A model generated the notes under the pieces. That model was not told the origin of the DNA, searched no databases, and was given only the letters and a program-made list of their open reading frames with translations. A program made the position numbers and the translations under genes. A stretch of DNA of 6,766 nucleotides from an uncultured Lachnospiraceae bacterium. GTDB taxonomy: Bacteria; Bacillota; Clostridia; Lachnospirales; Lachnospiraceae. Positions within the stretch are counted from its first letter, which is position 1. Each line of letters starts with the position of its first letter. Location of the stretch: assembly GCA_947631755.1 (NCBI GenBank), contig CANRMO010000134.1, forward strand, positions 1 to 6,766, read 5' to 3'. Shown here in pieces: positions 1 to 6,298 of this stretch.

Positions 1-267
1 ATCTTCCATCAGATCCGGTCTTACTTCGAGACAGGACAGCCAGAGGCCAGGCCAGAATTTAAAACAGTGTGCGGGATGATCCTCCGACATGCGGGGATGA
101 TGGTTGACTGGAAAGGGGAGGAGAGAGGGATCCGGGAAATGCGCGCCCATGTAGCGTGGTACACAGCGGGTTTCCCCCACTCTTCGGAGCTGCGCAGGCA
201 GGTGAATCAGATTGCAACGTATGAGGAATTAAAACAATTGCTGGAAGATTTTACAGAGAGCACATAG
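1..267 (+). CDS. dusB: tRNA-dihydrouridine synthase, C-terminal part (5' truncated by window)
   Basis: Dus enzymes use FMN and NADPH to reduce specific uridines in tRNA to dihydrouridine in the cytoplasm. Only the last 88 residues are here. The frame is open from base 1 and ends at TAG 265-267. The segment has the signature of the DusB C-terminal helical tRNA-binding domain: RHAGMMVDWKGEERG, then EMRAHVAWYTAGFP, then a conserved Arg/Asn stretch (LRRQVNQI) and a final Glu/Leu-rich helix. The FMN barrel and catalytic Cys lie upstream of the window, so activity cannot be judged. The ATG at 67 is an internal Met, because the domain is continuous upstream of it. The stop is only 13 bases before the kinase start, which suggests co-transcription. 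Family assignment is firm; DusB over another Dus paralogue is likely rather than proven. Confidence 0.88.
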   Translation: MFHQIRSYFETGQPEARPEFKTVCGMILRHAGMMVDWKGEERGIREMRAHVAWYTAGFPHSSELRRQVNQIATYEELKQLLEDFTEST

Positions 268-274
268 AGGGGGG
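268..274 (+). promoter_or_regulatory. Ribosome binding site of the hybrid kinase
   Basis: AGGGGGG lies six bases before the ATG at 281, directly after the dus stop codon. It supports 281 as the kinase start. It also shows that the 13-base gap holds a translation signal and no room for a separate promoter. Confidence 0.75.
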
Positions 275-280
275 CACGAC

Positions 281-3200
281 ATGAAGAGAGAACGGAAGAG
301 TCTGATCAGGTGGTTTCTCGGGGAAGATATGGAGATTCAGCAGCAACTGCTGAATCTGATTCTGCTAGCTGCTATTTTAGTGGGGATTTTCTCTCTGCTG
401 CTGAGCCAGATCTTTGGGCTGCCCTTTCAGGGGAATCTTGTAGTGGTCCTGACAATGGGTGTTGCAGCATTTTCTCTCTGGCTGTCTGTGGCAAAGGGAA
501 AGGTGAAAGTGGCCGCCCTTGTTGTCACTGGTACTGCAAACATTATATTGTTCCCGCTCATGTATTTTTTCAATGGGGGTATGCACAGCGGAATGCCACT
601 GTGGCTTGTGCTCGGCCTGATCTTTTCCTGGCTGATTCTGCAGGGGTATATGTGCGCTATTATGTGGGTCGTGAATGTCCTTGTCATGTCCGCTTGTATT
701 CTGGTGGAATTGTATTTCCCGGAAATGGTTGTTACACTCGACAGCAGAATGGATGAGGTCATTGATATCATACAGAGCCTTGTCAGTGTGAGCTGTGTGA
801 TTGGGATTATTTTTAAATTCCAGGCTTACACGTACAAGAGGCAGAGAGAGCACATGTCCAAGCAGGATGAGAAACTGCTCCAGACGTTGGACGAGCTCAA
901 TAAGGCGAGCCGCGCAAAGAGCGATTTTCTCGCTAATATGTCCCACGAGATCCGGACGCCTATCAATGCGGTGCTCGGCATGGATGAGATGATTCTCCGG
1001 GAGAATAAACAGAGTAACATTGATGAGTATGCGAGGAATATCCAGAGTGCCGGACAGACATTATTGTCATTGATCAATGATATCCTTGATTTTTCGAAAA
1101 TAGAGTCGGGGAAAATGGAGATCATTCTCGACAATTATGATTTGTTTGTTTTGCTGAAAGACAGTTATAATATGATCTGTATGAGAGCACGGGATAAGAA
1201 TCTGAAATTAGAAGTTATGAATGATGAGAACATCCCGTTTCGTCTGTATGGCGACGAGGTGCGCGTGCGCCAGATCATGCTCAATCTTCTGACCAATGCG
1301 GTGAAGTACACCAAGGAAGGGACGATCACGTTAAAAGTTGACTGGGAGCGGCGGAGCAAAGAGGAGATGATTCTGAAGATCGCTGTCAAAGATACTGGGA
1401 TTGGCATCACAGAGGAGGACCGGGTGAAGCTGTTTGAGTCATTTGAGAGACTCGAGGAGCAGAAGAACCGGCATATTGAGGGAAATGGCCTGGGCCTTAC
1501 CATTACAAAGCAGTTGCTTGACCTCATGGGGGGGACGATGACGGTGGAGAGTGAGTACGGTGTGGGCTCTGTCTTTACAGTGGAGATTCCCCAGAAAGTT
1601 TTGTCGGAAGTGCCGATGGGCAATTTTTACGAGAGATATGAAAAAGATGCCGCCAAAGTGAAAACAGAGGAGAAGAGGGACACATTGGAGGCACCGGATG
1701 CCCGCATCCTTGTGGTAGATGATATGCCGATGAATCTGGACGTGGTCGAGGCGCTGCTGAAGAGAACGAAAATCCGTGTGGATCGGGCGGACAGCGGAAA
1801 AGCGGCCCTTCGAAAAGTTTCTGGCAAAAAGTACCATGTGATTTTGCTGGATCACATGATGCCGGAGATGGACGGTATTGAAACGCTGCACGCCATGAAA
1901 GAATTGGAGGATTCTCCAAATAAGGACACACCTGTGATCGCCATGACAGCAAATGCTGTTGTGGGGGCAAAAGAAGAATACCTGAAAGAAGGATTTCTTG
2001 ATTATCTCTCCAAACCGGTCAAGGGTGAGGAACTGGAAGCGATGATCTGGAAATACATGCCAAAGGATCTGATACACAGGAGTTCTTCCGGCTATGTGAA
2101 GAATGAAAAAAAGGAGGGGCTCTCACAGGACAAGCTTTTGCAGGAATTGTCTTTTCTTGATACCGAGACCGGGATCATGTACAGTGGCGGCAGTGTGGAT
2201 TTTTATATTGAGATTTTAAAATCGTATATCAGCAACAGCCATCTGGCGGAAGATCTGAGAGTGACTTATGAGGATGGGAATTGGAAAGAGTACAGGATCC
2301 ACGTCCATGCACTGAAAAGCATTTCCCTCTCTATCGGAGCGGTAGAGTTGTCAGAAAAGGCAAAAGAACTGGAATTGGCGGCTGCCAATGAAAATGTGTC
2401 ATATATTGAAAATAATCATGTGGAGACAATGCAGGAATACCGCTCCATCCTTGAGCATATTTCAGAATTGATAGACATTGAGAGAACGGGAGGCGAGCTC
2501 GGAAATATAGTAATGGAGCAGGGGCACATCCTTGTTGTGGCAAAAGACGCGGTCAGCCGGGATATTATCCGGGGGATATTGGAATCCCATTTCCGGGTGA
2601 CAACGGCGCCGGAAATTCATGCTGCTCTGGATGCGGTGAGAGATGATGTTCCGGATCTGCTGCTTCTGGAGTTCTACATGCCGGGAATGGATGGCACTGA
2701 GATGGTAAAAATGCTCGAAAAGGATGAGGTATTCCGGGATTGTTCCGTTATCTTTTTCGGCGATGCCTCCAAAGAGACTGAGACCCTGGCATTTAAAAAT
2801 GGGGCCATGGATTATGTGGCAGAGCCGATTGAGCAGGAAATATTGATCCAGCGGGTGTCCCGGATCATGGATCTCAGTTATCTCCAGAAAAATCTGAAAC
2901 AGGAAGCTATGCGCCAGGCGGGTAAGGCAAGAGAGAGAAGAAAGAAAGTGGAGAGATTATCCCTGCAGACGATGATGACGCTGGCGGCGACTATTGACGC
3001 AAAGGACAAATATACAAATGGCCACTCCCGCCGCGTGGCGGAATACGCCCGCATGATCGCAGAGCGGGCTGGAAAGCTGAAAAGTGTGCGGGAAAAAGTT
3101 TACTATATGGGACTTCTCCACGATATTGGCGTGATCGGGATACCGGATGAGATCATCAATTGCCCGGATCTTAATGATGAGACGAGAGGGATTATGCAGC

Positions 3201-3538
3201 GCCACGCAGAGATCGGAGCGGATATCTTAAAAAGTATTGTGGAGATGCCAGAATTGCAGATTGGGGCAAGATACCATCACGAGTGGTATGATGGCAGCGG
3301 GTATCCGGAGGGGCTGAAAGGCCAGGAGATACCGGAGTATGCGCGTATTATAGCCATGGCGGACGCCTATGACGCCATGACTTCCAATCGCATTTACCGT
3401 GATGTGCTGCTTACCCAGGATGAGGTGAAAAAGGAGATCCGCAAGGGGCGCGGGACGCAGTTTGACCCGGAATTTGCTGATATTATGCTGGATCTGATCG
3501 AAGAGGACAGAGAGTATAAGATGAGAGAGACTGTATAG
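281..3538 (+). CDS. Membrane hybrid sensor histidine kinase with receiver, HPt, degenerate receiver and HD-GYP domains
   Basis: This 1085-residue inner-membrane signalling protein has six predicted TM helices (about 23-45, 52-71, 77-97, 105-121, 123-144, 161-181) with only short outside loops, including FNGGMHSGMP at 97-106. A charged helix leads into HisKA, with phospho-acceptor His222 in SHEIRTP. HATPase_c follows with N339, DTGIG from D371 and GNGLGL at 401-406. Receiver 1 (about 474-590) is intact: D480/D481, D524, T556, K578. An HPt domain (about 618-730) has H676 in HALKS. Receiver 2 (about 750-860) is degenerate: A754, K755, E797, G827, E848. A basic helix (about 862-892) leads to HD-GYP (about 893-1075), with H915, H947-D948, H975, H999-H1000, D1028 and GYP at 1007-1009. 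The usual HDxGK Lys is V951. HD-GYP domains typically hydrolyse cyclic di-GMP. Expected flow is ATP to H222 to D524 to H676; the signal and final acceptor are unknown. Domain calls are firm; activity of the HD-GYP part is inferred. Confidence 0.96.
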   Translation: MKRERKSLIRWFLGEDMEIQQQLLNLILLAAILVGIFSLLLSQIFGLPFQGNLVVVLTMGVAAFSLWLSVAKGKVKVAALVVTGTANIILFPLMYFFNGGMHSGMPLWLVLGLIFSWLILQGYMCAIMWVVNVLVMSACILVELYFPEMVVTLDSRMDEVIDIIQSLVSVSCVIGIIFKFQAYTYKRQREHMSKQDEKLLQTLDELNKASRAKSDFLANMSHEIRTPINAVLGMDEMILRENKQSNIDEYARNIQSAGQTLLSLINDILDFSKIESGKMEIILDNYDLFVLLKDSYNMICMRARDKNLKLEVMNDENIPFRLYGDEVRVRQIMLNLLTNAVKYTKEGTITLKVDWERRSKEEMILKIAVKDTGIGITEEDRVKLFESFERLEEQKNRHIEGNGLGLTITKQLLDLMGGTMTVESEYGVGSVFTVEIPQKVLSEVPMGNFYERYEKDAAKVKTEEKRDTLEAPDARILVVDDMPMNLDVVEALLKRTKIRVDRADSGKAALRKVSGKKYHVILLDHMMPEMDGIETLHAMKELEDSPNKDTPVIAMTANAVVGAKEEYLKEGFLDYLSKPVKGEELEAMIWKYMPKDLIHRSSSGYVKNEKKEGLSQDKLLQELSFLDTETGIMYSGGSVDFYIEILKSYISNSHLAEDLRVTYEDGNWKEYRIHVHALKSISLSIGAVELSEKAKELELAAANENVSYIENNHVETMQEYRSILEHISELIDIERTGGELGNIVMEQGHILVVAKDAVSRDIIRGILESHFRVTTAPEIHAALDAVRDDVPDLLLLEFYMPGMDGTEMVKMLEKDEVFRDCSVIFFGDASKETETLAFKNGAMDYVAEPIEQEILIQRVSRIMDLSYLQKNLKQEAMRQAGKARERRKKVERLSLQTMMTLAATIDAKDKYTNGHSRRVAEYARMIAERAGKLKSVREKVYYMGLLHDIGVIGIPDEIINCPDLNDETRGIMQRHAEIGADILKSIVEMPELQIGARYHHEWYDGSGYPEGLKGQEIPEYARIIAMADAYDAMTSNRIYRDVLLTQDEVKKEIRKGRGTQFDPEFADIMLDLIEEDREYKMRETV

Positions 3539-3596
3539 AAGACATTTTCGAAAAAATAGACAGTTATATCTGAGGGGAGTGTAAACGCCCCGGAAT

Positions 3597-3600
3597 GGAG
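3597..3600 (+). promoter_or_regulatory. Ribosome binding site deciding the GDPD start
   Basis: GGAG lies six bases before the ATG at 3607. The earlier in-frame ATG at 3595 overlaps this GGAG. Its own nearest purine run (GAGGGGAG, about 3572-3579) is some 15 bases away, which is too far. The 3607 start is therefore preferred, and the product loses four non-conserved residues. Confidence 0.65.
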
Positions 3601-3606
3601 AGCAGT

Positions 3607-4341
3607 ATGACTTTCAAAAGGATTGCCCACCGGGGATTCAGCTCAGAGGCTCCGGAGAACACAAAGGTATCTTTTGCCCTGGCGGCAGAGGCAGACTTTT
3701 TTGGGGCGGAGTGCGATATATGGAAAACAAGAGATGGTGTATATGTGGTGAGCCACGACGGGCATCTGCGGAGAATGTGCGGGGAAGACCGCTGGATCCC
3801 AGAGATGACCTATAAAGAAGTTTCCGGTTTTCCGATAGTGGCCGGGAAAAAGAGAGACAATTATCCAGTACAGCATCTGATCCCGTTCACGGAATATCTC
3901 TCAGTTATGGCCCGCAGCCAGACGATTCATCCAGTGGTGGAGCTGAAGATGGATTATACTGCTGTAGAATTAAGGGAAATCGTTACTTTTGTCCAGAAAT
4001 ATGGACTCTTTGACCGAACTTATTTTATTAGTATGCACCTGCTGGCTCTCCTTCGGCTGAAATCTCTAGGCTTTCCTGAGGAGCGCCTGCAGTATGTCTA
4101 TGGCGCAGTGGGGGGGAATAAGTGGACGCCTGTGACACCAGAACTTACTGGATGGCTGATTGATAACCGGCTCAGTCTGGACGCCCGCCACACTCTGGTA
4201 TCGGCGGAGAGTGTGAAGACACTGCACGACGCCGGGCTCGCTGTCAATGTGTGGACTGTCAATGATTGCGGGGGGGCTGAAAGGCTGGTGAGGGAAGTGG
4301 GAGTGGATATGGTGACAACAGAGTATTATTTTGAAATTTAG
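3607..4341 (+). CDS. Glycerophosphodiester phosphodiesterase (GDPD family), cytoplasmic
   Basis: GDPD enzymes hydrolyse glycerophosphodiesters from phospholipid turnover to glycerol-3-phosphate and an alcohol, with a divalent metal on a TIM barrel. The product is 244 residues, the normal size for the short bacterial form. The start of the barrel shows the catalytic pattern clearly: AHRG with H8, PENT at 16-19, metal ligands E35 and D37 in ECDIWKTRDG, and second catalytic His H50 in SHDG. E112 and K114 in VVELK are the next conserved acidic/basic pair. The C-terminal strand VNVWTVND and the final DMVTTEY match the family end. There is no signal peptide or TM segment, so it should act inside the cell. 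It follows the kinase by 68 bases and precedes the DUF308 gene by 18. ATG 3595 is an alternative start with poorer RBS spacing. Two seven-G runs (4110-4116, 4270-4276) lie inside the gene but the frame is intact. The natural substrate head group cannot be read from the sequence. Confidence 0.93.
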   Translation: MTFKRIAHRGFSSEAPENTKVSFALAAEADFFGAECDIWKTRDGVYVVSHDGHLRRMCGEDRWIPEMTYKEVSGFPIVAGKKRDNYPVQHLIPFTEYLSVMARSQTIHPVVELKMDYTAVELREIVTFVQKYGLFDRTYFISMHLLALLRLKSLGFPEERLQYVYGAVGGNKWTPVTPELTGWLIDNRLSLDARHTLVSAESVKTLHDAGLAVNVWTVNDCGGAERLVREVGVDMVTTEYYFEI

Positions 4342-4348
4342 CTGAAAT

Positions 4349-4353
4349 GAGGG
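4349..4353 (+). promoter_or_regulatory. Ribosome binding site deciding the DUF308 protein start
   Basis: GAGGG touches the first in-frame ATG (4354) but is six bases before the second (4360). Initiation at 4360, giving MSLLKQLKWN, is therefore favoured over 4354. Confidence 0.6.
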
Positions 4354-4359
4354 ATGAGT

Positions 4360-4938
4360 ATGAGCCTTTTAAAACAACTGAAATGGAATCTGATTTTGCT
4401 GGCAATTGGTTTCGTTGCCCTGGGGGTGGTGCTGATCATCTGGCCGGGAGCTACAATGAAGACGATTTGTTATATTCTTGCTGTTTTGCTGCTTCTTCTG
4501 GGCGTGGTATCCCTGATCAATTACCTGAGGAAAGATATCAGCGGCATCATTTACCGGTATGACCTGGTGGTGGGGCTCAGTGCGATCCTGGGTGGGATTC
4601 TGGTGATCATAAAAGTGGACAAGCTGACGGAGCTGATCCCGGCGGTGCTCGGTTTTCTTGTAACAATCAGCGGCATATTGAAGATGCAGAATTCGGTGGA
4701 TATGATGCGCCTGGGGCATGGCACCTGGCACATCGCGTTTACTTTTGCCATTGTCAATATCGTGGCGGGGGTCTTGTTGCTGATCGACCCATTTCGGACA
4801 GCGGAGATTCTTATTATGTTTGTCGGAATTGCATTGGTCTACAGCGGTCTCACAGACTTGTATGTGACAATAGCAATATCCAGACGGTTGAGTAAGATGA
4901 AGACAGAGCTGGTAGTGTCGGAAGAGGAAGAGGAGTGA
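4360..4938 (+). CDS. DUF308/HdeD-like six-TM membrane protein
   Basis: This 192-residue protein is almost wholly hydrophobic, with six predicted helices at about 9-28, 35-54, 67-85, 89-107, 122-143 and 147-167. Short polar links contain Pro/Gly turns (WPGATMKT at 28-35, IDPFRTAE at 142-149). This paired-helix layout, with a Pro after odd-numbered helices, is typical of the DUF308 family, whose best-known member is the enterobacterial acid-stress protein HdeD. The biochemical role is unknown across most of the family. The tail after the last helix is basic (SRRLSKMK), then ends in five Glu residues, so it probably faces the cytoplasm. The Glu codons also form the purine-rich ribosome binding region of the next gene. 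ATG 4354 is a possible earlier start adding two residues. The family call rests on topology and turn motifs rather than catalytic residues, so it is good but not certain. Confidence 0.8.
   Translation: MSLLKQLKWNLILLAIGFVALGVVLIIWPGATMKTICYILAVLLLLLGVVSLINYLRKDISGIIYRYDLVVGLSAILGGILVIIKVDKLTELIPAVLGFLVTISGILKMQNSVDMMRLGHGTWHIAFTFAIVNIVAGVLLLIDPFRTAEILIMFVGIALVYSGLTDLYVTIAISRRLSKMKTELVVSEEEEE
4928..4935 (+). promoter_or_regulatory. Ribosome binding region of the HD phosphohydrolase, inside the poly-Glu codons
   Basis: The run AAGAGGAG at the end of the DUF308 gene is the only strong purine-rich stretch before the ATG at 4948. The spacer of 12 bases is longer than usual. An ATG directly followed by TAA (4940-4945) sits between them at nearly ideal spacing. 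Confidence 0.5.
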
Positions 4939-4947
4939 CATGTAAAG

Positions 4948-6153
4948 ATGGCAGATTATCATTCACTGTCGGAAGAATTGCAGGACCGGATCCGGGAAGA
5001 TAGAAAAAATCACTGGGAAAACCCTTATGCCTGTTCCGATGAGAAAATCATCCGGCGGCGGCCAGATCACGATCTCCCCAATTTATGGCGGCCGGCTTTT
5101 GTGCGCGATACAGAAAAGATCATGCACATTCCCTATTATAACCGCTATTCGGATAAGACTCAGGTGTTTTCTTTTTATCAGAATGACGATATTTCCCGGC
5201 GGTCTCTTCACGTTCAGCTTGTTGCCCGGATCGCCCGGAATATAGGCCGTGTACTGGGTCTGAATGAGAGTTTGATTGAGGCGGTCTCCCTGGGCCATGA
5301 TATCGGACACACTCCTTTTGGGCATGCGGGTGAGCGTATTCTCAGCAGTCTGTACTGCGAAAATACCGGGCGTTACTTTAATCACAACGTGCACAGTGTC
5401 CGGGTGTTAGATGGTATTATCCACCGCAATATCAGTCTTCAGACGCTGGATGGTGTTCTCTGCCATAATGGGGAGCTTGAGTTGAAAGAATACCGTCCCT
5501 GTGAGATGTCTACATTTGTAGAATTGGATGAAAAAGTTGAAAATTGCTATGTGGATGAGAGGATGATCGGACAGCTTATTCCCTGTACCCTGGAGGGCTG
5601 TGTCATGCGAATCTGTGATATAATTGCATATCTTGGCAAAGACAGACAGGATGCCACGAGGCTGGGACTTGTGCCACAGCAGTCATTTACAAAAGGGACA
5701 ATTGGGGCGTCTAACGCGGAGATCATAAATAATTTCAGTGTGAATATTATTGAAAACAGTTACGGTAAACCGTATCTAAAGATGGATGAAGAGTATTATG
5801 TGGCACTCAGAAGAGCAAAGAATGAAAATTATGAAATGATTTATAAAAATGATAATCTGAACCGGCTCTATGAGGGGGAAATACGTCCGATGTTTGGAGA
5901 GCTGTACTGTGAGCTGCTGCGCCAGGCAAAGAGTGGCAGAAAGGATACGATTTTTTACAGACATCATCTCGCCCATGTAGAGGAAAATAATTTTTACATA
6001 GATGAAGGGGCCATTCCCTATGAGGAGCAGGAGCCCAATCAGTTAGTGGTGGACTATCTGGCCAGTATGACGGATGATTATTTTATCGCCCTATACCATA
6101 AATTATTTCCAAAAGGAAAACATGATGTGAGATTTGTGGGATATTTTGACTGA
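4948..6153 (+). CDS. HD-domain phosphohydrolase, dGTPase-like
   Basis: Deoxyguanosinetriphosphate triphosphohydrolases split dGTP into deoxyguanosine and triphosphate using an HD metal site in the cytoplasm. This 401-residue protein carries the family pattern: H88 in RRSLHVQ, H117-D118 in GHDIGHTPFGHAGE (116-129), the N145/H146/N147/H149 cluster in FNHNVHS, and D224 in CDIIAYLGKDRQ. These give the H...HD...D metal set of the HD superfamily. RPAFVRDTEKIMH followed by YNRYSDKTQVFSF (about 50-76) matches a Clostridia-type clade in which the canonical R-T-x-S/T-H segment is altered (here RRSLH). Substrate preference is therefore uncertain: dGTP, another (d)NTP, or something else. The C-terminal half (about 250-401) has no motif I recognise. 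The gap from the DUF308 gene is nine bases, pointing to co-transcription. Identification as a dGTPase-like HD protein is strong; the name dgt is not justified from sequence alone. Confidence 0.88.
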   Translation: MADYHSLSEELQDRIREDRKNHWENPYACSDEKIIRRRPDHDLPNLWRPAFVRDTEKIMHIPYYNRYSDKTQVFSFYQNDDISRRSLHVQLVARIARNIGRVLGLNESLIEAVSLGHDIGHTPFGHAGERILSSLYCENTGRYFNHNVHSVRVLDGIIHRNISLQTLDGVLCHNGELELKEYRPCEMSTFVELDEKVENCYVDERMIGQLIPCTLEGCVMRICDIIAYLGKDRQDATRLGLVPQQSFTKGTIGASNAEIINNFSVNIIENSYGKPYLKMDEEYYVALRRAKNENYEMIYKNDNLNRLYEGEIRPMFGELYCELLRQAKSGRKDTIFYRHHLAHVEENNFYIDEGAIPYEEQEPNQLVVDYLASMTDDYFIALYHKLFPKGKHDVRFVGYFD

Positions 6154-6218
6154 TGTTTCCCGGCAGGTTAAAACAAACGGGGCGGTGGCATATTGGTGTT
6201 ATTTTGCAAACAGAGGCG

Positions 6219-6248
6219 TTGACCGTGCCCTGTGTTTCGTGGTAGAAT
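6219..6248 (+). promoter_or_regulatory. Predicted sigma-A promoter of guaA with extended -10
   Basis: TTGACC (6219-6224) and TAGAAT (6243-6248) are separated by 18 bases. TG at 6240-6241 gives the extended -10 form (TGnTAGAAT). Transcription should start near 6255, leaving a leader of about 45 bases before the TTG start. This is the best promoter match I saw in the window. It sits in the 145-base gap between the HD phosphohydrolase and guaA, the longest gap here, where I see no purine riboswitch core and no clear terminator. Confidence 0.6.
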
Positions 6249-6285
6249 GGGAGCAGATTGTGTTGCAGCAGAGAGCAGATGAAAA

Positions 6286-6290
6286 GGGGG
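6286..6290 (+). promoter_or_regulatory. Ribosome binding site of guaA, supporting a TTG start
   Basis: GGGGG ends eight bases before TTG 6299-6301. No in-frame ATG occurs in the leader upstream, and the protein from TTG begins at the expected GuaA N-terminus. Confidence 0.65.
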
Positions 6291-6298
6291 AAATTAAT

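Noticed and set aside
377..946. Long minus-strand open frame opposite the kinase TM region
   Set aside because: It lies wholly opposite the well-supported kinase, its translation is rich in His/Gln with no domain, and its shape is what an antisense reading of hydrophobic codons gives.
1439..2077. Minus-strand open frame of about 212 codons opposite HATPase_c and receiver 1
   Set aside because: It is fully antisense to conserved kinase motifs, with no recognisable domain.
3539..3569. Possible promoter AAGACA...TTATAT ahead of GDPD
   Set aside because: The -35 match is poor and the spacer is 19 bases, so it was not listed as a feature. A weak internal promoter is still possible.
3545..3591. 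TTTTCGAAAA palindrome and a GGGG...CCCC weak stem between kinase and GDPD, as operator or terminator
   Set aside because: The palindrome is only ten bases and A/T-rich, which is easily chance. The stem has four pairs with a ten-base loop and no following T run.
4369..4962. Minus-strand open frame of about 197 codons opposite the DUF308 gene
   Set aside because: Its His/Gln/Asp-rich composition is the complement of the hydrophobic TM codons, and it has no family signature.
6154..6218. Terminator or purine riboswitch between the HD phosphohydrolase and guaA
   Set aside because: CCCG/CGGG can pair, but only over four bases with a 15-base loop and no T run. The conserved purine-riboswitch core is absent.
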